Source: Gammaproteobacteria bacterium
GTDB taxonomy: Bacteria > Pseudomonadota > Gammaproteobacteria > SZUA-152
DNA length: 64,000 bases
Direction: 5' to 3'
NCBI GenBank assembly: GCA_021647705.1
Contig: JAKIUF010000011.1
Location: 32,774 to 96,773, forward strand
Shown here: positions 18,853 through 26,958 of the stretch, one piece after another
How the letters are laid out: the number at the start of each line of letters is the position of its first letter
Numbering within the stretch: the stretch's first letter is position 1
Translations under genes and position numbers: made by a program
Notes under the pieces: generated by a model
Database searches by the model: none
What the model was told of the DNA's origin: nothing
The model's input: the letters and a program-made list of their open reading frames with translations, nothing else

Positions 18853-18860
18853 AACTAAAA

Positions 18861-18892
18861 AAGCGCCCCCTCTCATGCGAAAGGGGGCGCTT
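18861..18892. terminator. Terminator downstream of glnA (bidirectional form)
   Basis: A perfect 11-bp stem AAGCGCCCCCT/AGGGGGCGCTT with a 10-nt loop. A-rich sequence on the left gives a U-tract for leftward (glnA) transcripts, and TTTATTTTAT on the right gives one for rightward transcripts. It lies 52 nt from the glnA stop. Confidence 0.88.
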
Positions 18893-18943
18893 TATTTTAT
18901 CCTGCAGACAGCGGATTGACCGTTGTCTTTTGCCAATAAAAAA

Positions 18944-20353
18944 TCAGCAGCTGTAATACATATCAAACTCAACCGGATGCGTGCTCATGCGCAGGCGGGT
19001 GATTTCTTCCATTTTCAGGTCAATGAAGGCGCTGATCATGTCGTCTGTAAACACACCACCAGCAGTGAGGAAGCCGCGATCAGCATCCAGTTCTTCCAAA
19101 GCCTGATCAAAAGAATGACAAACCTGTGGAATTTCAGCCGCTTCTTCGGCAGGCAGGTCGTACAAATCTTTATCCATGGCTTCGCCAGGATGAGTCTTGT
19201 TTTGAATGCCGTCCAGGCCAGCCATCATCATGGCAGCGAAGGCCAGATAAGGATTGGCGGTAGGGTCGGGGAAGCGCAGTTCAATACGACGACCTTTGGG
19301 GTTGCTTACAAACGGGATGCGGATGGAAGCAGAACGGTTACGTGCGGAATAGGCCAGCATCACGGGAGCTTCAAAGCCGGGTACCAGACGCTTGTAGCTG
19401 TTGGTTGAAGCATTGGTGAAGGCATTTAGTGCGCGGGCGTGTTTGATGATGCCGCCAATGTAGAACAATGCGGTTTCGGACAGGCCGCCGTATTCGTCAC
19501 CGGCAAACAAGTTATCGCCACCTTTGAACAAGGACATGTGTACGTGCATGCCGGAGCCGTTGTCGCCTACCAGCGGCTTGGGCATAAAGGTGGCGGTTTT
19601 TCCATAGGCGTGGGCCACATTGTGAGTGCAGTATTTCTGGATTTGCACCCAGTCGGCACGTTGGGTCAGGGTGGAGAATTTAGTACCGATTTCGCATTGG
19701 CCAGCGGTTGCCACTTCGTGGTGATGCACTTCAACAGGCACTCCCATTTCTTCCATGGCCAGACACATGGCGGCACGGATGTCGTGCAGGCTGTCCACGG
19801 GAGGCACAGGGAAATAACCGCCTTTTACGCCAGGACGGTGACCGATGTTGCCGTCTTCGTAGACTTTCTCGGAGTTCCATTCGGATTCTTCGGAGTCAAT
19901 TTTGTAAAAGCTGCCGGACATGGTGGTGCCCCAGCGTACGTCATCGAGAATGAAGAATTCAGGCTCTGGGCCAAAGTAGGCTGTATCGGCAATGCCCGTG
20001 CTTTTCAGATAGGCTTCAGCGCGGTTGGCGACAGAGCGGGGGTCACGTTCGTAACCCTGACCGGTGGATGGCTCAACAATGTCGCAGGTGATGTTGAGCA
20101 TGGATTCGTCGGAAAACAAGTCCATCACGGCGGTGGAGGTATCAGGCATGAGGATCATGTCGGATTCGTTAATACCCTTCCAGCCTTCGATGGAGGAACC
20201 GTCAAACATCTTGCCTTCGATGAAGACATCCTCGTCCACAGTGCTGGAAGGCACGGTGACGTGCTGCTCTTTGCCGTGGGTGTCGGTGAAGCGAAAATCA
20301 ACAAACTTCGCTTCGTTGTCTTTGATCATATTCAATACGTCTTGTGCAGACAT
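18944..20353 (-). CDS. glnA: Glutamine synthetase, type I
   Basis: A 469-aa enzyme that condenses glutamate and ammonia with ATP, the main ammonia-assimilation step; it forms a cytoplasmic dodecamer. The start ATG has GGAGAG seven nt upstream. Recognisable elements include [12 protein letters not shown], the GPEPEFF metal-binding glutamates, the NGSGMHVH loop, and KDLYDLP with Tyr398, the residue adenylylated by GlnE in enteric-type enzymes. Activity should therefore be controlled by adenylylation. The upstream region carries a sigma-54 promoter and two NtrC-like sites. No ntrBC genes follow it in this window. Confidence 0.97.
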   Translation of the reverse strand: MSAQDVLNMIKDNEAKFVDFRFTDTHGKEQHVTVPSSTVDEDVFIEGKMFDGSSIEGWKGINESDMILMPDTSTAVMDLFSDESMLNITCDIVEPSTGQGYERDPRSVANRAEAYLKSTGIADTAYFGPEPEFFILDDVRWGTTMSGSFYKIDSEESEWNSEKVYEDGNIGHRPGVKGGYFPVPPVDSLHDIRAAMCLAMEEMGVPVEVHHHEVATAGQCEIGTKFSTLTQRADWVQIQKYCTHNVAHAYGKTATFMPKPLVGDNGSGMHVHMSLFKGGDNLFAGDEYGGLSETALFYIGGIIKHARALNAFTNASTNSYKRLVPGFEAPVMLAYSARNRSASIRIPFVSNPKGRRIELRFPDPTANPYLAFAAMMMAGLDGIQNKTHPGEAMDKDLYDLPAEEAAEIPQVCHSFDQALEELDADRGFLTAGGVFTDDMISAFIDLKMEEITRLRMSTHPVEFDMYYSC

Positions 20354-20496
20354 GATGGACTCTCCTGATTGCTTATTTTAGTAATGTTGACTAAGTGAAT
20401 AATTATTTAAGAATATTTTGGCCTGGTTTTTTTCAGGCTGTTCTATTCTTTTTATTTTAATTTTCGATTTGTACGGTTCTGCTCAATAGTGCCGTC

Positions 20497-20514
20497 AAGC
20501 ATGAAATATGCCAT
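20497..20514 (-). promoter_or_regulatory. Candidate sigma-54 promoter of glnA
   Basis: Read on the minus strand the sequence is TGGCATATTTCATGCTT. The invariant GG (20512-20511) and GC (20500-20499) are separated by exactly 10 nt, the -24/-12 spacing required by RpoN, and TGGCA matches the -24 consensus. The expected transcription start is near 20487, leaving a leader of about 130 nt before the ATG. Confidence 0.65.
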
Positions 20515-20633
20515 TGCTCCCTAATAAGGCATTGCCGCGCCCTGTTCCTGTAAAACTGTTGCGATAACGACAGCTTATGCGGGAAACCTACCTTACCCGC
20601 ATTCTTGTCTCACGGAAACCGTTGCACGACTAT

Positions 20634-20650
20634 TGCACAATGGTGGTGCG
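20634..20650. promoter_or_regulatory. NtrC-like enhancer site 1 of glnA
   Basis: TGCACAATGGTGGTGCG matches the NtrC dyad TGCACCA-N3-TGGTGCA at 12 of 14 defined positions. It is centred about 155 bp upstream of the predicted sigma-54 transcription start. Confidence 0.65.
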
Positions 20651-20663
20651 TGAGGATGCCTGG

Positions 20664-20680
20664 CGCACGACAGCTGTGCG
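20664..20680. promoter_or_regulatory. NtrC-like enhancer site 2 of glnA
   Basis: CGCACGACAGCTGTGCG keeps the GCAC...GTGC half-sites at the proper NtrC spacing. Its centre is 30 bp (about three helical turns) from site 1, close to the arrangement of paired strong sites in the E. coli glnA enhancer. It lies just beyond the 3' end of the neighbouring CDF transporter gene. Confidence 0.55.
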
Positions 20681-20696
20681 CTTTATAACCACTGTT

Positions 20697-21899
20697 TCAG
20701 TGAAAGCGCACCACAACGTTGGCAATATGATCCATACCGGGCTGCTCTGTTGCCTGCTGACGTAATGCGTGTGCTGTGGCCTGTGCTGCATTCATATCGG
20801 TCATGCGGGACAGCGGCAATAATACCTCTACATGAATTTCCCCGTCCAGATAGTGCAGCACAGTTTCTTCTTCTTCGATGTATCGGGCTGCCTCAATACT
20901 GGCCCAGCGCTGCTGGAGCCGAGCCAGTATCTCGTTGCGTAGCGGCAACCCACTGCTGGGGGCTGCTTGTTCATCGTCTTCCGGGTCAATATGCACCATC
21001 ACATCAGTAACCGTATTTACGTCGCGCATGATTTGTGCGCGCACGGTTTCGCTGATGCGATGTCCCTCGGAGACACTGATGCGAGGACTCACTAAAATGT
21101 GTACGTCCACCAAACCGCTGTCGCCCATGCGCCGGGTACGCAGCATGTGCAGAGCCTGTACGCCGTCCACGGATTGAATCGATTGGCGAATCTGCGTGAC
21201 CTTCTCTGGCTCCATGGCGGTGTCGATGAGTTCCTGGGCGCTGTGCCAGGCCAGCTTGCCGCCAATCCAGGCCACCATTAATGCCACACCGATGGCGGCG
21301 ACGGCATCCAGATAATGCAGTCCGCTCATGCTGCCCAGTATGCCGATGACCACAATGACCGAGGAAATGGCATCCGAGCGACTGTGCCAGGCATTGGCGC
21401 GCAGCAGGCTGGAGTTCCATTTCTTTGCAGCGCGCAGGGTGTAGTGGTAAATGACCTCTTTGGAAACAATCGAAATACTGGCCACCACCAGCGCCAGCCA
21501 GCCAGGATGCATGAGCAGTTCAGGGTGTCGCAGGCGTAAAAAGGCATCCCAGGCGATGCCGATAGCGACACCGATTAGCGCTACGCCGAGTGTGATGGTG
21601 GCCAGAGTCTCGATGCGGGCATGGCCATAGGGATGTTTTTCGTCGGCCTCGCGGGAGCCGTGTTTCATGGCGAATAACACCACGCCGTCAGTAGCGAGAT
21701 CGGATAACGAATGTATGCCGTCGGCGATCAATGCCTGGGAGCTGCCGATGTAACCCGCCACAATTTTTGCCACGCCCAGTAGCAAATCCACCGCCGAACC
21801 GATCAGGGTGACTTTGCGAGCCGCTTTATAGCGCGCATCGTGATAACCGGCTCCGCCGGCCTCGGCGCTGGGTTGGTGATGGTGGTGGCTATGGCCCAT
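20697..21899 (-). CDS. Cation diffusion facilitator (CDF) family metal transporter
   Basis: The true start is the ATG at 21899 (400 aa, MGHSHHHHQPS...), which shares one base with the stop of the upstream tusA-like gene (TGATG). The His-rich N-terminus is typical of metal-binding CDF proteins. Membrane helices fill about residues 30-210, with DGIHSLSD in TM2 and NAWHSRSD in TM5; these are His/Asp pairs at both ends of the transport site, a pattern favouring Zn2+ or similar. A long cytoplasmic C-terminal part (about 215-400) exceeds the usual CDF tail and seems to carry a second ferredoxin-like domain. It exports divalent cations using the proton gradient. Substrate not certain. Confidence 0.9.
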   Translation of the reverse strand: MGHSHHHHQPSAEAGGAGYHDARYKAARKVTLIGSAVDLLLGVAKIVAGYIGSSQALIADGIHSLSDLATDGVVLFAMKHGSREADEKHPYGHARIETLATITLGVALIGVAIGIAWDAFLRLRHPELLMHPGWLALVVASISIVSKEVIYHYTLRAAKKWNSSLLRANAWHSRSDAISSVIVVIGILGSMSGLHYLDAVAAIGVALMVAWIGGKLAWHSAQELIDTAMEPEKVTQIRQSIQSVDGVQALHMLRTRRMGDSGLVDVHILVSPRISVSEGHRISETVRAQIMRDVNTVTDVMVHIDPEDDEQAAPSSGLPLRNEILARLQQRWASIEAARYIEEEETVLHYLDGEIHVEVLLPLSRMTDMNAAQATAHALRQQATEQPGMDHIANVVVRFH

Positions 21900-22135
21900 C
21901 AGTCGGAGTTGGCACCCACACGCACGCTGATCATCAGCTCGCCATCCTGTTCCTGCGTACCGATGATTTCGTGGCCATGGATGCGGCACCAAGCCGGGAT
22001 ATCATGGAGTGCGCCGGGATCAGTGCAGAGCACGTCCACGGTATCACCTGCGGGTAATTTGGCCACAAAATTTTGTGTACGGATCACCGGCATGGGGCAG
22101 AGCATGCGGCGGGCATCGAGTTGATGATGGCTCAT
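21899..22135 (-). CDS. TusA/SirA-family sulfur-carrier protein
   Basis: The start at ATG 22135 (78 aa) overlaps the stop of the upstream PP-loop gene by 4 nt (ATGA). The protein has the family's CPxP motif with Cys13 (LCPMPVI), the residue that carries persulfide sulfur. TusA-like proteins pass sulfur between desulfurases, thiouridylases or dissimilatory sulfur enzymes. The overlap with a thiolation-type PP-loop ATPase suggests that this carrier feeds sulfur to it. This is inference from position; a general TusA role is also possible. Confidence 0.88.
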   Translation of the reverse strand: MSHHQLDARRMLCPMPVIRTQNFVAKLPAGDTVDVLCTDPGALHDIPAWCRIHGHEIIGTQEQDGELMISVRVGANSD

Positions 22136-23199
22136 AAATACCACTCCACAGGGATTTCTTCGTTGGTCAGAGGTGTTACATCCAGTTCACGTTTAGCGGC
22201 ACCTTTTTCGTGTAGTTCAACGCGCACCGTTTCAGCCATTTTACCTTGGCTGAAACGGGCCGCCAGTTGTGCTGCCAATTGCAGATCGTTGTCATTGGCC
22301 TTGCCATCGAGCAATACCAGCGGGCCGGGATGGCTGGTGGTATACAGGTGAGTGAACTGCTTGCGGTAGCCTTCGAGAAAGCGGTTTTCGCCTTCCTCGC
22401 GCCCGACGATAATTTTGAAATGTGGTCGCGGGCGCAAATGACGACCTACCTTGAGCAGCATGATGTCATCGAGTTCGTAGCGACGCTCGCCGCGTGCCGA
22501 CCACAAATCGGCCAGCTTGCCGGAATAGGCCGCATCAGTGAGAAAACAGCAACCGCCGGAGGGTTGGGCAAAATCTGATATGCCCATTTTTTCGGCTAGG
22601 GCGATTTGTGGTTTGCGGCCACGACCGTTGAAGCCGAACAATTTTTCCCGATCCACCCAGCCTTCGCGTTCGGGCAGGGTAGCGGGCAGAATTTTGGCGC
22701 ACAGTGGACGTAGCAGGCGATCTTCAGCACCGGACTCACGCTGGATCACCGGCATGGTGTCCCGTCGTTGTGACATAGGCCGCTGACCCACCACCTCGCC
22801 AGTGATGATGAAGTCAAAATTGTGTTCTTCAATCCACTCATGCGCCTTGCGTACCATAAAACACTTGCAGTCCAGGCAGGGGTTCATATTGCTGCCGTAG
22901 CCGTGTTTGGGATTGATCACCACATCCTTGTATTCATCAATAACATCAATGATATGCAGTTTGATGCCTAATTGCTCCGCCACCCACAAAGCGTTGTTGC
23001 GCTTGGGTTTCGCCTTGTCTTTTTTGCGAATCGCGTGAGTATGGCCCTCTACGCAAAATCCGGTATAAAAATTAATGCCTTCCACATGGATGCCCTGCTC
23101 TAGCATGGCCTGGGTGGCCAGCATGGAGTCGAGCCCTCCGGAAATCAGGGAAACGGCTTTACGTTGTTGGGTTATTGGCTGGGTCATGGGATAAGTCAC
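22132..23199 (-). CDS. PP-loop ATPase related to tRNA thiolation enzymes (MnmA/ThiI-like)
   Basis: A 355-aa protein with the PP-loop signature SGGLDS at residues 20-25, which adenylates a substrate before sulfur transfer. Cysteines cluster in NPCLDCKC (Cys108, 111, 113) and in PSGGCCFL (near 230); these could act in persulfide chemistry or bind a metal or Fe-S cluster. It is often annotated as a tRNA thiouridylate methyltransferase, but there is no methyltransferase fold; it is a thiolase-type enzyme. It heads a run of three overlapping genes with a TusA-like carrier and a CDF transporter. The substrate (tRNA or other) cannot be told from sequence. Confidence 0.8.
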   Translation of the reverse strand: MTYPMTQPITQQRKAVSLISGGLDSMLATQAMLEQGIHVEGINFYTGFCVEGHTHAIRKKDKAKPKRNNALWVAEQLGIKLHIIDVIDEYKDVVINPKHGYGSNMNPCLDCKCFMVRKAHEWIEEHNFDFIITGEVVGQRPMSQRRDTMPVIQRESGAEDRLLRPLCAKILPATLPEREGWVDREKLFGFNGRGRKPQIALAEKMGISDFAQPSGGCCFLTDAAYSGKLADLWSARGERRYELDDIMLLKVGRHLRPRPHFKIIVGREEGENRFLEGYRKQFTHLYTTSHPGPLVLLDGKANDNDLQLAAQLAARFSQGKMAETVRVELHEKGAAKRELDVTPLTNEEIPVEWYL

Positions 23200-23347
23200 G
23201 CCGGAAATGGGTTCGGAAAAAAGGTCGGTGATTATAGCTGAAAATGGCTGCCTTGGTCTTGTCTCCGCTGTTTGCCGACGATGGACGTACTCGTGAGGTC
23301 TAACTTTGTTAGAATCCGGCTCTTAACTAAATCCAGCAAACATACAA

Positions 23348-23716
23348 GTGAATAATATGTCCGAGCAAAACACTCTCAACGCCATTCAGCAAATCAAAAA
23401 AACCCTGGAAAATTTTATGGTCAGTATCGGTATACTTTCCGGCATGATTTTACTGGTTTATTTTTTCACCTATGGCGCACTGGTGGATTCTGTTGGTAGT
23501 TTTCTCCTTTGGTTTGAAGTCGTCACCAGTATCATGGTGCTTTTTGTGTTGCTGTTTCTCAGGCGGGTGTGTTTCTTTTTGACACGATTGAAGTTGGGGC
23601 GACGGGCGGATTGCTCGGCGGTTTTAAAGAAATTAAAGCTTGTTGATCTGACTTTGGATGATAATGCCTTGTTGGCCAGACTGACCGGCAGCAATGTGAA
23701 TGACTCAGTATCGTAA
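23348..23716 (+). CDS. Small two-helix membrane protein, unknown function
   Basis: A 122-aa frame from GTG 23348; an ATG at 23357 is an equally good start and no strong ribosome-binding site decides between them. Two hydrophobic segments (about 25-48 and 53-73) suggest two membrane helices, followed by a basic cytoplasmic tail containing Cys. I recognise no domain. The gene is divergent from the PP-loop operon and stands alone. Coding is supported by the coherent membrane topology and length. Confidence 0.6.
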   Translation: MNNMSEQNTLNAIQQIKKTLENFMVSIGILSGMILLVYFFTYGALVDSVGSFLLWFEVVTSIMVLFVLLFLRRVCFFLTRLKLGRRADCSAVLKKLKLVDLTLDDNALLARLTGSNVNDSVS

Positions 23717-23985
23717 GGGGTGTTTGTAATAACGAGCTATGTTTTGTCGGGTGCCTGTTTTTTAGTTTGATTTTTTCGATAGACAGCATAGTTGACGGTC
23801 GTTGCGTAGTCGGAAAATGCGGGTTTCCGTTTGTTGTTTTTCATATCACATGAAACATGTGCTTATTGGGTAAGCCCTGATAAATCGTCATTGTTCCCCT
23901 CAAGTAGTATGGATAGTCTTGCTAGGATCGAAATAATAAGTATGCCGATAGCCAGTAAATTATTTCAATTTTTAAAGGGAATAGA

Positions 23986-24573
23986 ATGAAAAAATACTCA
24001 CTGTGGTTATTATTGTGTATCAGTTCATCGGTTGCATACGCAGATGAGGAAGATTGGTATACCTATTGGGCAATTGGCGCAGTAAATCATGACTATCCAG
24101 TAGGTCTGAATTCAATGCCGGGCGCTATGGAGGCTGCGCCGGATGTTGATCGCACCGAAATGGCTTTCGATATGTTTGGTTTTTATTGGCCTCAATCCGA
24201 AAATAGCTTGTTGGGTTTTGTCATTTCAGGTTCTGTTGATCGGTTTGAATCCAGGTCTTCTGAATTACAGATTGTTCAGAATCTGTTGGGCATAAGCGGC
24301 ATGAGGTTTTTTGGCTCGGAGATTGGTGATGGGTTTTTCGCTCGTGTTGATGCAGGGTTGGCGCAAGTTGCTTTGGAAGACAATCTTTCAGCAGTAACCA
24401 GTGAGCGTGGCTTTGGTTATTTATTGGGTGTTGGATACGCTTTTCCTGTTTCCGATGGGGCACGCATACTAGTGGGTGTGAGTTTTTCCGATAAGCAGGT
24501 AAATTTTCCTAATGAACAAGTAGGTAACAGTAGTTGGAAATCCACGACTTTAACTGTGGGTGGGCTTTGGTAA
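23986..24573 (+). CDS. Putative outer-membrane beta-barrel protein
   Basis: A 195-aa product with GGGAA seven nt before the ATG and a clear signal peptide (MKKYSLWLLLCISSSVAYA, cleavage after AYA). The mature part alternates hydrophobic and polar residues with many aromatic and Gly residues and ends in LTVGGLW, a terminal aromatic typical of barrels inserted by the BAM complex. There is no family name I can assign. It is monocistronic. Confidence 0.65.
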   Translation: MKKYSLWLLLCISSSVAYADEEDWYTYWAIGAVNHDYPVGLNSMPGAMEAAPDVDRTEMAFDMFGFYWPQSENSLLGFVISGSVDRFESRSSELQIVQNLLGISGMRFFGSEIGDGFFARVDAGLAQVALEDNLSAVTSERGFGYLLGVGYAFPVSDGARILVGVSFSDKQVNFPNEQVGNSSWKSTTLTVGGLW

Positions 24574-24664
24574 GTTTTTAATGCCCCGGGTTAACGATTA
24601 ACAGCCGGGTCAGGTGGTATTCCGAGAGGAAATTTATACTTTTCTTCCAGGGGAGTGAATGCCG

Positions 24665-25249
24665 TCAGTGTCGTTGCGTTGACTGATCCGGTTTACCAAC
24701 AAACACTGGCTGCCCGTCACTCACATCCCGCAATCGTTGCCGTGCCTGCGTGCTGTCAGTGTGTTGCCAGAGTTCATGTGCGGTGAGCGGGTCAAGCAGC
24801 GATTGTGAGTCGCCCATGTTACGAATCGTTTGCAACACATCCATAGCTGGAACAAATCCTTCGTACAGATGTTCGTAGAGCTGGCCTTGTTGGTGTGCTG
24901 TGTTGTGGTGTAACTGATAATAGGCACCAATGCCAAGGTCAACGTAATAATTCACGCTGACACGGCGACGACGGGCGCGTTGTGGAAAAAAGCCGGCATG
25001 CAACAGGCAAATGTCACCTACGTCGCGCAGTTTGCCAATTTGCCGTTGTCCGGCGATGCGAAAACTCTTGAGATAATCCAGTGCGAGAATACGACCTGTC
25101 ATTTCCGGTCTGTTGAGAAAACGTTGCAGCAGAAATACCAGGTAACTTTGCAGTTCTTCATTCAGGCTGCGTTGCGCCTGTTGTTCCGCCTCACACACCA
25201 GTTTGTGCCAGTGCGCGGTGGATGTGGGTTGTAAATCAAGGTTACGCAT
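24665..25249 (-). CDS. Conserved hypothetical protein
   Basis: The start is placed at ATG 25249 (194 aa) because AGGAG sits 6 nt before it; the ATG at 25255 directly abuts that site. The protein is soluble, with no signal peptide or membrane helix. It contains ESYLVFLL-like and LRDVGDICLLHAGFFP segments that look strongly conserved, followed by RRRRVSVNYYVDLG. I recall similar uncharacterised proteins in gammaproteobacteria but know no function. Followed at the left by the end of the outer-membrane protein gene, which is convergent. Confidence 0.65.
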   Translation of the reverse strand: MRNLDLQPTSTAHWHKLVCEAEQQAQRSLNEELQSYLVFLLQRFLNRPEMTGRILALDYLKSFRIAGQRQIGKLRDVGDICLLHAGFFPQRARRRRVSVNYYVDLGIGAYYQLHHNTAHQQGQLYEHLYEGFVPAMDVLQTIRNMGDSQSLLDPLTAHELWQHTDSTQARQRLRDVSDGQPVFVGKPDQSTQRH

Positions 25250-25342
25250 ACACATCTCCTGTGACTACCCTTGTTACCAAAGGCTATCGGCGTGCAATGA
25301 CGAGGGCTTGAGCCTTCGTTATTTGTGGCGCTCAGGATAACG

Positions 25343-25924
25343 TCAGCGAATTTTCTCTTCGGTACCCGCGATCAGCTCTTTGATATTGGATCGATGACGC
25401 CATATCAGCATGATGCTGAGGACAATGGCGAGCGCGATGAAACCAGGTTGCGGTGCAAGCAGCCACATATAAAACGGCAAAAGAACAGCGGCAATCAGTG
25501 CCGATAGTGATGAAATTTTGAACAGTTTGGCGAGTAATAACCAGGTTCCCAACACCGCTAAACCTACCGGCCATGAGAGAGCAATGAGTACCCCAAAGGC
25601 GGTGGCAACACCTTTGCCTCCCCGAAAACCAAAAAATACCGGGTAGAGGTGGCCCAGGAATGCGGCCAGTGCAACGAGTGCCAGAATATGTGATGGCGCT
25701 TCCATCCAGTGTGCGATCAGCACGGGAATCACACCTTTGATGGCATCACCCAGCAGGGTGAAGGCGGCGGCCTTTTTTCCACCCACGCGCAATACGTTAG
25801 TGGCTCCTGGGTTGTTGGAGCCTTGGGTGCGAGGGTCAGGTAGCCCCATGAGCCTGCAGGTGATGATGGCGGCAGATAACGAGCCCACGAGATAGGCTGC
25901 GAGGATCATGATGGTGCTAAGCAT
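25343..25924 (-). CDS. plsY: Acyl-phosphate:glycerol-3-phosphate acyltransferase PlsY
   Basis: An integral membrane enzyme that transfers an acyl group from acyl-phosphate to glycerol-3-phosphate, the first step of phospholipid synthesis. Start at ATG 25924 (193 aa) is preferred over 25942, since the family begins just before the first helix; no clear ribosome-binding site distinguishes them. Diagnostic motifs: LVGSLSAA, GSNNPGATNVLR, GHLYPVFFGFRGGKGVAT. Five membrane helices are expected. It is divergent from folB, the usual neighbour in gammaproteobacteria. Confidence 0.94.
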   Translation of the reverse strand: MLSTIMILAAYLVGSLSAAIITCRLMGLPDPRTQGSNNPGATNVLRVGGKKAAAFTLLGDAIKGVIPVLIAHWMEAPSHILALVALAAFLGHLYPVFFGFRGGKGVATAFGVLIALSWPVGLAVLGTWLLLAKLFKISSLSALIAAVLLPFYMWLLAPQPGFIALAIVLSIMLIWRHRSNIKELIAGTEEKIR

Positions 25925-26035
25925 GGTGCCATTATTGCGCATTTTTTGCGGTAAGTCGCTGTTGCTGGTCTGGTATTGCGCAAAACGGTATAGTTTTGTC
26001 TCATTTCATATTGGAGCTTTCTGCTGACTACTCTC

Positions 26036-26392
26036 ATGGACATTATTTTCCTGCATGACCTCACCATCGAAACCATCATTGGTATTTACGATTGGGAGCG
26101 CAAAGAAAAACAGTCGATTATTCTTGATCTGGATATGGCGGCAGATATTCCTGCCGCTGCGCGTACCGATGCTATTGAAGACACGCTTGATTACAAGGCG
26201 GTGGCCAAGCGGCTTATCGACTTTGTGGGTGACAGTCAATTCCAGTTGGTGGAGACCCTGGCTGAGCGAGTGGCGGACACTGTGCTCAATGAATTTGATG
26301 TGAAGTGGGTGCGTTTGCGTGTCAACAAAAAAGGCGCAGTACGCTATGCTGGAGATGTAGGTGTCATTATTGAAAGAGGCACAAGAGACTGA
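26036..26392 (+). CDS. folB: Dihydroneopterin aldolase
   Basis: A 118-aa enzyme that cleaves 7,8-dihydroneopterin to 6-hydroxymethyl-dihydropterin in folate synthesis. It begins MDIIFLHDLTIETIIGIYDWER, the typical family opening, with LDYKAVAKRL (active-site Tyr) and VETLAERVAD further on. It ends one base before the folK start, so both are translated from one message. Confidence 0.95.
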   Translation: MDIIFLHDLTIETIIGIYDWERKEKQSIILDLDMAADIPAAARTDAIEDTLDYKAVAKRLIDFVGDSQFQLVETLAERVADTVLNEFDVKWVRLRVNKKGAVRYAGDVGVIIERGTRD

Positions 26393-26393
26393 T

Positions 26394-26882
26394 ATGCCAA
26401 GGGTATTTGTTGGCATCGGTAGCAACATTGAGCGTGAGCGCAGCGTGCGGGCAGGTGTGGCAAATTTGCGCCGCCAATATTGTGAGATGCAACTTTCGTC
26501 AGTGTACGAAAGCGATGCGGTGGGCTTTGATGGGGATGTTTTTTACAATCTGGTGGCCGCATTTGATACCGATGACAGCGTTGAGCAGGTCGTTGCCGGT
26601 CTGGCGCACATTGAAGACCAGAATGGTCGAGTGCGCAGCGGCGAACGTTTTGTCGCGCGCACGCTGGATTTGGATTTATTGCTCTACGGCGATGAAATTA
26701 TTACTACGGACAATTACCATGTACCACGCGATGAAATTCTTCGTTATGCCTTTGTGCTGTGGCCTCTGGCGGAGATGGTGCCGGATGATATACACCCGGA
26801 GGTTGGCGAAAGTTACGCCACTTTGTGGAAAAAATTTGACAAAAGAAATCAGATGCTGAGGCCGATACCTTTTAAATGGTAG
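26394..26882 (+). CDS. folK: 6-hydroxymethyl-7,8-dihydropterin pyrophosphokinase
   Basis: A 162-aa enzyme using ATP to pyrophosphorylate the pterin made by FolB. The ATG at 26394 gives the canonical start MPRVFVGIGSNI; an upstream in-frame start at 26361 inside folB is not needed. RTLDLDLLLYGDE carries the metal-binding aspartates, and VPRDEILRYAFVLWPLAE is the family C-terminal motif. It lies one base from folB. Confidence 0.94.
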   Translation: MPRVFVGIGSNIERERSVRAGVANLRRQYCEMQLSSVYESDAVGFDGDVFYNLVAAFDTDDSVEQVVAGLAHIEDQNGRVRSGERFVARTLDLDLLLYGDEIITTDNYHVPRDEILRYAFVLWPLAEMVPDDIHPEVGESYATLWKKFDKRNQMLRPIPFKW

Positions 26883-26958
26883 GTTTTCTATCAATGCAAG
26901 ATATTTCAGGGATTGAACAATTGTTAATGATAACCATACAGCGGCAAACACAGCATTA

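Noticed and set aside
18620..18853. 77-codon open frame after the GCS2-family gene
   Set aside because: It lies wholly inside the MITE-like copy; the homologous frame in copy 2 is different, and there is no ribosome-binding site.
20420..20440. Hairpin in the glnA leader (GCCTG/CAGGC around a T-rich loop) as attenuator
   Set aside because: Stem is only 5 bp and the following sequence gives no U-tract on the minus strand.
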